64,000 bases of DNA from Lewinellaceae bacterium SD302. GTDB lineage: Bacteria > Bacteroidota > Bacteroidia > Chitinophagales > Saprospiraceae. The translations under genes were made by a program, and so were the position numbers. Location: NCBI GenBank assembly GCA_002591745.1, contig PDLQ01000021.1, positions 39,054 to 103,053 on the forward strand, written 5' to 3'. The notes under the pieces were generated by a model. It ran no database searches. It saw only the letters and a list, made by a program, of their open reading frames with translations, and was not told where the DNA came from. Positions 1 through 7,983 of this stretch are shown here, in pieces; the first letter of the stretch is position 1; the number at the start of each line of letters is the position of its first letter.

Positions 1-1
1 A

Positions 2-391
2 GATCTTAATAACAGTATGTTAAATGCCTTGGTAGCTGATTTTACTACCGAAGTGGGCGTTACCTACAGAATGCTGGTAGATGGATTTGGGGCCAACTTT
101 CCTACTGATGGCGAATTCTGCATCGAAGTAACCCGCAACACCGATGTAGCCATCACCGATCTCCAGGACCTAGGCACCTCCCTCTACCCCAACCCCACCA
201 AAGGCATCCTCTACTTCCAGGGCGAAACCCCGGTCCGGGTGGAACTGATGGACCTCACCGGTCGCAAGGTGCTGGTCAGCGAAACGGCGACCAATCGCTT
301 GGATATTAGCGAACTGCCCGCCGGTATGTACACCTTAGTAGCACAGCTGCGCGATGGGCAATTGGGCGTTTCCAAGGTGATGAAGAATTAA
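2..391 (+). CDS. C-terminal part of a secreted T9SS cargo protein (5' end outside window)
   Basis: The reading frame is open to the left edge, so this is the last ~129 residues of a longer protein. The final ~75 residues form a type IX sorting domain: an LYPNPTKG motif, then short beta strands and the typical LPAGMYTLV turn near the end. The preceding part (GVTYRMLVDGFGANFPTDGEFCIEV) resembles the end of a PPC-like beta domain often found before such tails. By family knowledge the tail directs export across the outer membrane and is then cleaved. The function of the missing main part cannot be judged. A start at the internal ATG at 17 is possible on paper but unlikely, because the tail would lack a signal peptide. 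Confidence 0.85.
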   Translation, partial: DLNNSMLNALVADFTTEVGVTYRMLVDGFGANFPTDGEFCIEVTRNTDVAITDLQDLGTSLYPNPTKGILYFQGETPVRVELMDLTGRKVLVSETATNRLDISELPAGMYTLVAQLRDGQLGVSKVMKN

Positions 392-431
392 TTTACGGAG
401 GTTTTTAATTGAAGAAAGATGGCCTCGGTTT

Positions 432-1010
432 CCTTTTGGAGCCGGGGTCGTTTTGGTTGATAAGTTTGATTATTTCATGCAGACGGCTCGGAAGAGCAGA
501 GGAAAAGTTTCATCTCCGTCAGGCCGGGCCGACGGGCCCTGCATATTATGTTGATAATCCGTTGAAATCCGTCCGATTCGCATAATCCCCGGCCTATTCA
601 CGTCAGAGCGGGAAATCCGCGGCGATCTGCGAAGATCCGCGTCCCAAATACCAGAGCGACCGGGAGGTCGCTAGCCGATCAAACCCGCGTCCCAAAAATC
701 ACCCTTATCTTCGCCCGTCACCTTTTGGAGCAGGGGCCGTTTTGATTGATAAGTTTGATAATTTCATGCAGACGGCGCGGAAGAGCAGAGGAAAGGTTTT
801 ATCTCCGTCAGGCCGGGCCGACGGGCCCTGCATTTTATGTGGATAATCCGTTGAAATCCGTCCGATCCGCATTATCCCCGGCCTATTCACGTCAGAGCGG
901 GAAATCCGTGGCGATCTGCGAAGATCCGCGTCCCAAAAACCAGAGCGACCGGGAGGTCGCTAGCCGATTAAACCCGCGTCCCAAAAATCAACGCTATCTT
1001 CACCCATTAC
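432..1010. repeat. Tandem direct duplication, two ~289-bp copies (432-720 and 721-1010)
   Basis: The two copies run side by side with a period of 289 bp and, by eye, about 90% identity. Each carries a GC-rich GGCCGACGGGCC palindrome, a perfect AGCGACC/GGTCGCT hairpin with a GGGA loop, and two copies of a CCCGCGTCCCAAA-like string. Each ends with a TATCTTC-type box that resembles a Bacteroidota -7 element. Apart from this, 392-1012 holds no convincing gene; open frames through it are repeat-derived. The second copy ends directly at the start of the deformylase gene, so the unit may carry that gene's promoter and leader. Confidence 0.85.
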
Positions 1011-1012
1011 CA

Positions 1013-1642
1013 ATGCCCGTCGCCGTGAAAGCTGCCTGTCAATTTATATTCCTGTCGCTCTTTGTCTTCCTCACCGCTTGCTCCCCCAATAGCCCCGCCG
1101 GTTTCAACGCCGTCCAGCAAGTGATGATTCAAAATGGCGACGCCGCCACCCCGATGCGGGTTTTCAAGATCACCAGCACGTCCGATTCTCTCTTGCTGCG
1201 CACCAACAGCGAAAGGGTAGATGTAAAGTCCGACGACCCGCTATTGCCACTCTTCGTGGATCGCCTCTACGCTACGGTGCGCGACAGCCTTTCCCTGGGC
1301 GTGGGCATCGCCGCTCCCCAGGTGGGTATTTTGAAACGCATCATCTGGGTGCAGCGTTTTGATAAGAAGGAGCTTCCCTTCGAGGTCTATTTCAATCCCG
1401 AGATCGTGGAGTACAGTGAGGAAAAGCGGGAAGGCCGCGAGGGTTGTCTTTCCATTCCCAACCGCGCCGAAAACTGTCTCCGCTCCCGCTGGATCGTCAT
1501 TGAATACGATAAAATGGACGGCAGCCATCACCGGGAACGGATCGAAGATTTTACGGCGGTGATCTTCCAGCACGAGATCGACCACCTGAACGGCATCCTT
1601 TACCTGGATCATTTGGCGGAGCACGCCGGAGTTAGGCCTTAA
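1013..1642 (+). CDS. Peptide deformylase family protein with lipoprotein signal peptide
   Basis: Peptide deformylases remove the N-formyl group from new proteins using a metal held by one Cys and two His. All three motifs are present: GVGIAAPQ (motif 1), EGCLS with the metal Cys (motif 2), and QHEIDHLNG with the HExxH pair and catalytic Glu (motif 3). From the ATG at 1013 the product is 209 residues and starts with a charged, hydrophobic leader ending in a lipobox (FLTAC), so it appears to be exported and lipid-anchored, which is odd for a deformylase. The frame stays open upstream to 746, but that part lies in the tandem repeat and was not used. A TATCTTCA box at 995 could be the -7 element. 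An alternative is a deformylase-fold amidase acting in the envelope. Confidence 0.85.
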   Translation: MPVAVKAACQFIFLSLFVFLTACSPNSPAGFNAVQQVMIQNGDAATPMRVFKITSTSDSLLLRTNSERVDVKSDDPLLPLFVDRLYATVRDSLSLGVGIAAPQVGILKRIIWVQRFDKKELPFEVYFNPEIVEYSEEKREGREGCLSIPNRAENCLRSRWIVIEYDKMDGSHHRERIEDFTAVIFQHEIDHLNGILYLDHLAEHAGVRP

Positions 1643-1830
1643 TGGGTGATTTCCATGTATTAGTCATGACGCACTGGGTCGAGGACCTCCGGTCCGAGGT
1701 ACTCGCCAGAGCGGTCACATCCGACTGCGTCAGGCTGGATAAACTCAACGTGACACTCGGACCGTCCCGATAAAAATCGGGATCGACCTATTGTTCCTGA
1801 AGCAGTAAATTGCGTCTATAATCAATTGAA

Positions 1831-2658
1831 ATGCTCTTTCGCCTGCTGCGCCGCAGTCTGCTCTTTGCTGTATTGACCATCACCAGCCAGGTCGGCGGGC
1901 TGGTCTACTTAATCTACTATCCGCTGGGTAGACGGATTGCCGGGAAAGTGAAAAATGCCTGGCTTAGCCGACTGACGCGCCTGGCCATTTTTTCCGGCTT
2001 GATGCTACTGACCAGCCTGGTGATCGTGCCACCGCTAGCGAGACAATTTGGTCGGGTGCCATTACCCTTATCTGCAAATTCTGAGCATCCGCTGCGGCCC
2101 GGTAGCTGGTTCTTCGTGGTAGCCAACCGGCATTACGTTAAATCACCACTAGCTGACCTGCTGAAAGAAACGGCTAATCAGCTGGCTCTAAAATATTCAG
2201 GTGCGGAACTGCTATACCTGGATGCGGGCTTTCCCTTTTTTACGGGCTTTCCACTCCTGCCCCACCTCAGTCATGACGATGGTGAAAAGGCCGATCTTGC
2301 CTTCGTCTACCGGAAGGGCGACTCGCCTCAGTGGCAAACCAGCCTTGCTACTTTGCTAGGATACGGCTTCTATACCGGACCCCGCGGTGAAGAATTCGAT
2401 ATGCCCGAACGCTGCGCTAGTCAAGGCTATTGGCAATACGACCTCTTGGGAAAAATGGCTTTCAAACACCCGGATTATACCTTCGACGAGGCCGCTAACA
2501 CTTACCTAATCAGAACCTTGGTGCGTGACAAGCGGGTAAGAAAAGTTTTTATCGAGCCTCATTTAAAAACGCGGCTTGGATTGAGTGAACGGGCCAAAGT
2601 CCGCTTTCACGGTTGCCGGGCGGTGCGCCATGATGATCATATCCACGTGGAATTGTAA
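1831..2658 (+). CDS. Membrane-anchored LAS-type (MepA/M74-like) peptidase, putative
   Basis: 275 residues. The first ~70 residues hold two hydrophobic segments, suggesting an inner-membrane anchor. The rest resembles LAS-fold murein endopeptidases: SHDDGEKAD places His and Asp seven apart as in the MepA SHxxGxxxD motif, KVFIEPHLK resembles the MepA I-F-x-N-P segment, and the C-terminal DDHIHVEL gives the last H-x-H metal motif. From these matches I infer a zinc peptidoglycan hydrolase facing the periplasm. Similarity outside the motifs is weak and no signal peptidase site is visible, so the exact family is tentative. A copy of the dispersed AAAGTAGCA repeat lies inside the gene (2346-2354, antisense) and another 12 bp after the stop. 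Confidence 0.6.
   Translation: MLFRLLRRSLLFAVLTITSQVGGLVYLIYYPLGRRIAGKVKNAWLSRLTRLAIFSGLMLLTSLVIVPPLARQFGRVPLPLSANSEHPLRPGSWFFVVANRHYVKSPLADLLKETANQLALKYSGAELLYLDAGFPFFTGFPLLPHLSHDDGEKADLAFVYRKGDSPQWQTSLATLLGYGFYTGPRGEEFDMPERCASQGYWQYDLLGKMAFKHPDYTFDEAANTYLIRTLVRDKRVRKVFIEPHLKTRLGLSERAKVRFHGCRAVRHDDHIHVEL
2343..2359 (-). repeat. Dispersed AAAGTAGCA repeat, coding copy
   Basis: Core at 2346-2354 on the minus strand, within the LAS-peptidase gene (encodes ATLLG on the plus strand). It shares a 17-bp string around the core with the intergenic copy at 20698, which makes coincidence less likely. Flanks are otherwise poor. Confidence 0.55.
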
Positions 2659-2662
2659 AGGG

Positions 2663-2682
2663 TGACTTCAAAGTAGCAAAGT
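2663..2682 (+). repeat. Dispersed AAAGTAGCA repeat
   Basis: Core at 2670-2678, with left flank TGACTTC as in several other copies. It lies 12 bp after the stop of the LAS-peptidase gene. Confidence 0.8.
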
Positions 2683-2901
2683 TTTTTGTCAGTTATTGCA
2701 TGACAATCAACAGAGAGAAAATAGCCACGTTGAGCTGAAAACTCTATTCCGTTTAACTACCAGGAAGTAGGGACCGATCGTCTTTAATTAAGACTGAGTC
2801 TAGTCCGAAGCCGGCCGCATTCCGGCGGCACGACAACAACAATTTTGCTACCGCAAATTATCACCTAAACGCAGGGAGTCGCTGAAAAGCCAGTTCCTTA
2901 G

Positions 2902-2909
2902 TATCTTTC
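2902..2909 (+). promoter_or_regulatory. Putative -7 promoter element (TATCTTTC)
   Basis: Matches the Bacteroidota -7 consensus TAnnTTTG in seven of eight positions and lies 25 bp before the ATG at 2935. No clear -33 box is visible. Confidence 0.35.
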
Positions 2910-2934
2910 GCACCCAGGTTATAACCGATTTGCA

Positions 2935-4944
2935 ATGAGACACTTACCCTTATACTTTCTGCTGCTGCTAACCAGCGGTACACTCCTGACGCAGGTAGAC
3001 CCCGGAATCATCGAATGGAATTACGTTCCCTTGAATGAAGTAAATGGCGGCTGCATCAGTTTTACGGATTGCGATAATAGTTTGATCTGCTATGCCGTAA
3101 CCTACACACCCACCGTTACGGCTAACCTGGTGGATTACAACTTCTCCTTTTCCGGAGACTGCGACGCCACGGGCATCAACGTGCCGGTCAATGCTTCCTG
3201 CGTGCTGTTCGATAACAGCTTCGTGAATGACTTTTGCGTCGCCAGCGGAATTTTTCAGATCGGCTCTTTTGCCAACGCCGGCCCACCCATTGCCCTTACG
3301 GAGAATACGCCGATCGTGTTGCACCAGATATGCTTCGACCTTAGCGTGTCTGGCCCGCTGGACGTGATTACCAGTCCACTGGTACCCGTTCCCCATACCG
3401 TGAACATCACCTTGCCCAATGGTACCAATACAACCGATCACCCGACTTTTGCCGGGGAGACTGCCACCGTAGATGCCTGTGTTGAGGTACCTGATTGCAG
3501 TATGTCGGACATCTGCTCGGTCAGCTTTGCTACGAACGGACCATTAACGTTCCCCGTCAATAACCAAGGAGCCATAAACGACGGGTTTTCCGAGGGCAAT
3601 TCCCAGGCGGTGTCCTTCAACTTCGATGTTTACAACGAAATTTTCGGCGACTGTACCCAGCCCGGTGGAGAGGATGATATCACCATCACGACCGAATTGA
3701 TTACGACTTACGACGTTAACGGCAATGCTTTTCTCAATGAATTGGCTGGTACTGACCACCGCATCATTCAGAATTTAAACGGACTGAACGGACTGTTGCC
3801 CTTTAACATTAACCAGGCCAGTAGCTCCAGCGCCGGTGACGTACGGGGCTACCGCATCCGGGTGGATTTCGCCGACCACATTGGCGTCCGCGCCGAGCAA
3901 CTGACCGTGAACCTGGGGAGTGTCAACTCGGGAGACGATGTCTTCGAGTCGGCCGTGCTTCGCTTCCTGAACAATGCCCGCGAACCTTATTCGGAGATCG
4001 ATTACCTGGGCTACTTCAACGGACCCAACGACTTGAGCGGAAATTGCCTGACTACTTTACCCGAAAATTCCTATACCGTAGCCGGTGCGGGAGCCATTGT
4101 ATTCAATAATTCGAACAGTGTTGATCTGACCGACCCGTGTGACCCGGTACCGGGCGTGGATAATCCGCCGGTTAACCCTTCGGTCAATGCCGCCACCAAC
4201 GCTTCCCTCGCCCCGGTCAGTGTAGTTCGGGGTTTCGTCCTGGAGGTGTACGGTGAAGACGTAGCTGCCCCGGCTTTCCTGGACGACGGCAGCGGAAGCG
4301 GCCCGGATGACGGTCAGGTTGCGAATGCCCAGACTGCTTCTATGGCCCTGGCTTCCAGCGATCTTTTTGGCTACACCATCGACGGATGTGTTTTCGAGTT
4401 GATCCCTTTGCCGGTTACCTGGCTGGGATTTAATGCCACAAAAATCGATCAGGGAGTCCAGTTGAGGTGGCAAATTACGGAGGAAGTGAATCATGATCGC
4501 TACTCGGTAGAATGGAGCCGTGACGGCCGTAGCTACCAGACCATTGCCAACGTTTACAACGATTTACCGAATTCTTCCCCGGAGGAGCAGCGTTACGCAT
4601 TTACCCATCAGCAACCGGAAAAAGGCACGAATTACTACCGCATCAGGCAACACGACGTGGACGGAACAACTTCGCTTTCGGTGGTGCGACGGGTTGATTT
4701 TAGCGTTGATGGGCAAGACCTGGTGTTATTTCCCAATCCTGCCAGTGGCCCACTCACGCTTCTTTTAGGAGACGTACTACTGCAAGAGGAAAAGTTGGAG
4801 ATTTATTCTTCCGCGGGCTTTATAGTTCGGTCTGTTTTTTTAGAGTACGGGACTGAAAAGGTAACACTGGACATTACTGGTTTACAGCCCGGGCTTTACT
4901 TTATTCGAGTCGGACAAGAAACGGTACGGTTCTTGAAAACATAG
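2935..4944 (+). CDS. Secreted T9SS cargo protein of unknown function
   Basis: 669 residues with an N-terminal signal peptide (MRHLPLYFLLLLTSG...) and a C-terminal type IX sorting domain (LVLFPNPASG, then GLQPGLYFIRV). Residues ~490-585 form the beta domain common before such tails in this phylum (VTWLGFNATK ... YSVEWSRDGRSY ... NYYRIRQHDVDG). The first ~470 residues are rich in Asn, Asp, Val and paired Cys (CISFTDC, GDCDATG, CSMSDICS) and look like extracellular beta-sandwich material, but I recognise no enzyme motif. Likely surface-exposed or released adhesin-like or structural protein (inference). It converges with the minus-strand hydrolase gene 88 bp downstream. Confidence 0.8.
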   Translation: MRHLPLYFLLLLTSGTLLTQVDPGIIEWNYVPLNEVNGGCISFTDCDNSLICYAVTYTPTVTANLVDYNFSFSGDCDATGINVPVNASCVLFDNSFVNDFCVASGIFQIGSFANAGPPIALTENTPIVLHQICFDLSVSGPLDVITSPLVPVPHTVNITLPNGTNTTDHPTFAGETATVDACVEVPDCSMSDICSVSFATNGPLTFPVNNQGAINDGFSEGNSQAVSFNFDVYNEIFGDCTQPGGEDDITITTELITTYDVNGNAFLNELAGTDHRIIQNLNGLNGLLPFNINQASSSSAGDVRGYRIRVDFADHIGVRAEQLTVNLGSVNSGDDVFESAVLRFLNNAREPYSEIDYLGYFNGPNDLSGNCLTTLPENSYTVAGAGAIVFNNSNSVDLTDPCDPVPGVDNPPVNPSVNAATNASLAPVSVVRGFVLEVYGEDVAAPAFLDDGSGSGPDDGQVANAQTASMALASSDLFGYTIDGCVFELIPLPVTWLGFNATKIDQGVQLRWQITEEVNHDRYSVEWSRDGRSYQTIANVYNDLPNSSPEEQRYAFTHQQPEKGTNYYRIRQHDVDGTTSLSVVRRVDFSVDGQDLVLFPNPASGPLTLLLGDVLLQEEKLEIYSSAGFIVRSVFLEYGTEKVTLDITGLQPGLYFIRVGQETVRFLKT

Positions 4945-5032
4945 CCTTGGCAGGTCACTAAGCTTCTAAAAATTGCTGAGTGATCTCGGCCAGGGAGTTG
5001 ACTCACTATCTGAACAGGCATATTTCTAATGG

Positions 5033-7171
5033 CTAGTTTTTCGTCTTCGAAAACCATTGCTTTGACCAACGTATAATACGGTTCACCGCCGACGTACTGT
5101 GGCGAATACCATTGTGTGTAGCTCCTTTGATCAATGTACAATCAACAAGTTCATTCAATCTGGCCAGTGGAAGGTACTCGGAAGCGACGAATACCTCATC
5201 ATCGTCGCCAACTATTATTAGGACCGGAGCATTGGTTGTGCGCAACGATCGGCGGTAATCCACGGGCGTAGCAGCTTCCAGCGCCCGATAACTGTACTCG
5301 CGTAAAGGCAAAGTGGAAGGCAAATTATAGAATGCTACGGACAGTGAATCATGATCATGAACGCCGTATTCGTTCATAATCTTTAACCCTAGCCCCCGGG
5401 AAAGGTGAGACTGAAAAAAATTATTTTCCAGGTCAAGATTACGCTTGGTAGTCGGTGCGTTTAATCCCAGGTGAGGCGCGTACAACAAGTAACCGTCTAT
5501 ATTCGTCTCGGGAAAACTTTCCGCGTGGCGCAGGATTACGCCTCCACCCATGGAATGACCTGCCAGGACTATCCTACGGCCCGGTAATTTAGCCCTGATA
5601 CCGTGAATGACTGCTTCCAGGTCGTCGGCGTATTGATTCGTGGTCATTATGTCACCCGGCTTACCCGTGGACTGGCCATGCCCGTGTAAGTCAATGGCCA
5701 GGACTTCGGCATTCATGGCTTCGCGAATCAACCCGGCCGTTCGGTTGTAAGTGTAACTATTGGCCAAGGTTCCGTGGACGAGGACTACCGTTACCTGACT
5801 GTATTCTTTTGGAAAAAGCCTACCGTAGATCAACAGATCCTCCAAGCTTTGAAAGCTGGTGTTTTGGTGGGTATGCGGCTGAGCGAAGCCCAAATCATCA
5901 ATTGCCTTCTCGTTCAGATTTGGTACGAAAGCTTTCTCAAATACCGGTTCGGGCAGATTGATGAGGGTTCTTGCCTCAAGCAGCCTGGCCTGGCGGTTGA
6001 GACCTTGTGGCGGTTGAAAAGCCTGAATGATTTGGAGCAGTAATATCGTGACTTCCCTTACTTTCTCAGCCTGATTGAAGCAGCCGGCCAGATGAAGGTC
6101 CAGTTCGGGGCAATAGAAAAGAAATGCACCATTTATGCCAGTATGACCGATCAATCTTACCTGAGGCAGTTGTGGGTCAAAGATTGATAGCTCCAGTTTG
6201 CGCAGCCCAAAGCCATAGCTGGTTCCGAATGACTCTTCTGTCCAGTTTTGCATCCGGTGGTAGGTTTTCGGCGAGATGAGTTGGCCGTTGGTCAACGCAC
6301 GGCTGAAAAGCAGCAGATCTTCGGTGGTGGTTACCATCCCGCCGCCCGCCCAGTCAATGGTAAGAATAGAGTCCTGACTGATTTCCAGATCACCCAGGTA
6401 GCATTCGCTTAACCGATTGATGACCCGGCCAGGCGAACGGCCGAAATAATGAGTCGAGTTCATCTCTAGCGGATCAAAGATCATTTGGGCAGCCAGTTTT
6501 GGCAGTGAAATGCCGTAGTGATTTTCCAGCAGCAAGCCCAGCAGCAAGTAATTGGTGTCGCTGTAGTGGAACCGGCCACCGGGTGGCGTCTTGGCCGGAA
6601 TTTTGCGAGCAATAGCTAGCATATCCGCTGGGGTCCATTTACGGGTGGGATGTTGGGTAGCCTGAACAAATAGAGAAGGTTGGTCCGTAGGAGCGTCCAT
6701 AATATAATCGCCCAGGCCGGAGCGATGCCGCAATAGCTGGCCGACGGTAAGGTGCTCACTATAATCGACGCCGGAATAAACATGGACGCTGGATCGAAAG
6801 GAAGCTGGTAAGGGATCGGAAAGGGATATTTCGCCGCGTTCGATTAGTTGCCAGATCAGGGTGGCCGTCACCATCTTACCTACGCTGGCGGCGTGAAATG
6901 CGTCTTCGGCAACGTAAGGCACTCCGTTTCGATCCTGGCCGCCAGTAAAGACCCAGTCCGCATCTTCAGGTTGTTGGCCGAAGCCAATCCGGAGAAAAGC
7001 ATTGTGTACGTCAGGAGCAGCCATCAGCGACTGGAACAAACTGTCGATCTGCTTCCGCGCCAAGCGGGCTTCCGCGGGATTTAGGTGGGGCGGTGTTCCC
7101 GTTCTGCTTTGGGCGCCTAGTGAACTGACAAATAACAGGAGTGATAACGTAGAATTGATAAAACGGTGCAT
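5033..7171 (-). CDS. Beta-lactamase-family serine hydrolase fused to an alpha/beta hydrolase
   Basis: 712 residues with a signal peptide (cut near SSLGAQ). Residues ~35-390 are a class C beta-lactamase/penicillin-binding-type domain: SVGK (Ser96, Lys99), a YSD triad replacing the common YxN (Tyr203), and GHTG. Residues ~440-712 are an alpha/beta hydrolase: LVHGTLANS oxyanion region, GHSMGGG nucleophile elbow, acid in VGDDDEV and base in KGATHNG. Two complete serine-hydrolase active sites in one exported chain suggest two-step hydrolysis of an ester or amide substrate in the periplasm (inference); the substrate is unknown. The AAAGTAGCA repeat at 7251 lies 80 bp upstream of the start. Confidence 0.85.
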   Translation of the reverse strand: MHRFINSTLSLLLFVSSLGAQSRTGTPPHLNPAEARLARKQIDSLFQSLMAAPDVHNAFLRIGFGQQPEDADWVFTGGQDRNGVPYVAEDAFHAASVGKMVTATLIWQLIERGEISLSDPLPASFRSSVHVYSGVDYSEHLTVGQLLRHRSGLGDYIMDAPTDQPSLFVQATQHPTRKWTPADMLAIARKIPAKTPPGGRFHYSDTNYLLLGLLLENHYGISLPKLAAQMIFDPLEMNSTHYFGRSPGRVINRLSECYLGDLEISQDSILTIDWAGGGMVTTTEDLLLFSRALTNGQLISPKTYHRMQNWTEESFGTSYGFGLRKLELSIFDPQLPQVRLIGHTGINGAFLFYCPELDLHLAGCFNQAEKVREVTILLLQIIQAFQPPQGLNRQARLLEARTLINLPEPVFEKAFVPNLNEKAIDDLGFAQPHTHQNTSFQSLEDLLIYGRLFPKEYSQVTVVLVHGTLANSYTYNRTAGLIREAMNAEVLAIDLHGHGQSTGKPGDIMTTNQYADDLEAVIHGIRAKLPGRRIVLAGHSMGGGVILRHAESFPETNIDGYLLYAPHLGLNAPTTKRNLDLENNFFQSHLSRGLGLKIMNEYGVHDHDSLSVAFYNLPSTLPLREYSYRALEAATPVDYRRSLRTTNAPVLIIVGDDDEVFVASEYLPLARLNELVDCTLIKGATHNGIRHSTSAVNRIIRWSKQWFSKTKN

Positions 7172-7239
7172 GGGTTAGCATTTTTTGAAGTTGAAATTGT
7201 TTTGACTCAAAGCCCGGGAGAAAACATCTCTAGATATTT

Positions 7240-7263
7240 TTTTAGCTATCAAAGTAGCAAGGT
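7240..7263 (+). repeat. Dispersed AAAGTAGCA repeat (left arm of inverted pair)
   Basis: Core at 7251-7259 after a long T-tract (TTTTTTTAGCTATC). Faces the opposite copy at 7359-7367; the 99 bp between them show no gene and no similarity to the DNA between other pairs. Confidence 0.85.
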
Positions 7264-7354
7264 TGGTTAGTCCCGATTTAGGATCATGCCTCCGGATGAA
7301 TGTCAATCATCCAATACTTGGATTGCCCGGGAGTGATGCAGTAATAATTTACAA

Positions 7355-7375
7355 ACACTGCTACTTTGCCAGGCC
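7355..7375 (-). repeat. Dispersed AAAGTAGCA repeat (right arm of inverted pair)
   Basis: Core at 7359-7367 on the minus strand; reads CTGGC, core, GTGTTT. It lies 23 bp downstream of the stop of the minus-strand membrane-protein gene. Confidence 0.85.
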
Positions 7376-7389
7376 AAATATGGCTTACC

Positions 7390-7860
7390 TTAGAAAAGAA
7401 CGGCCAATGCCAAACTAAAAACGGTGCCACCAATCAACTGCAGCCACCCCCGGCGGGAAGGTGCCGCTATCGGTCCGTTTACCAACAGGAAGAAACCGAT
7501 ACCATTGGCCAGCATGATCAAAATTATTCCCAGGGGACTGAAAGCAACGGTGGAGAGGCCAGCCAGAGCCGATAAGAGTTCTTCGGCACAAAAGAAGAGC
7601 ATAAACGTTAGCGAGAGCGTAGCGTAGCGGGTATTGAACAGCGTGGCAAATCCGGCCAGCGCAATACTGGCGAAACAGACCAATGGATTAAGCAGCGCCC
7701 AGCTTTCGGGCTGTAGAAAAAATGATGAATGGATGAATTCCGACCAACTGAATGGTAATCGCGCCAGGGTATCCAAAAAGCCCAGGGCGGCCATCAGCTG
7801 TAGCGTAAGCCCGATGGGCAGGTTGGCGGGGGTGTAAGTCATATATGCTTTCATAGCCAT
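7390..7860 (-). CDS. Small integral membrane protein, unknown function
   Basis: 156 residues with about four hydrophobic segments (LTLQLMAALGFLDTLA; LLNPLVCFASIALAGFA; LTFMLFFCAEELLSALAGL; ILIMLANGIGFFLLV, then a final LIGGTVFSLALAVLF). No catalytic motif is recognised. The ATG at 7860 is used; the ATG two codons later is equally possible. It is transcribed away from the TolB/AraC regulator gene, leaving ~120 bp between the two starts for divergent promoters. Coding is supported by the membrane pattern and by good codon use. Confidence 0.6.
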   Translation of the reverse strand: MAMKAYMTYTPANLPIGLTLQLMAALGFLDTLARLPFSWSEFIHSSFFLQPESWALLNPLVCFASIALAGFATLFNTRYATLSLTFMLFFCAEELLSALAGLSTVAFSPLGIILIMLANGIGFFLLVNGPIAAPSRRGWLQLIGGTVFSLALAVLF

Positions 7861-7949
7861 GAGTTTTTAATGGGTTAGAGTGCAAAGTTGCGGCCTCCGC
7901 GCCTGCTCGTCGTTCGGAAATGAGATTCGGAACTCTTTTTAAAAGAACT

Positions 7950-7957
7950 TACCTTTG
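7950..7957 (+). promoter_or_regulatory. Putative -7 promoter element (TACCTTTG)
   Basis: Exact match to TAnnTTTG, 27 bp before the inferred TTG start at 7984. Such 6-base matches occur by chance, so position is the main support. Confidence 0.4.
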
Positions 7958-7983
7958 AGAAGCAACATCAGCTTTACTGTTTC

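Noticed and set aside
746..1012. N-terminal extension of the deformylase frame into the tandem repeat
   Set aside because: The stretch is part of the second 289-bp repeat copy, its composition is unlike protein, and the ATG at 1013 gives a proper lipoprotein signal.
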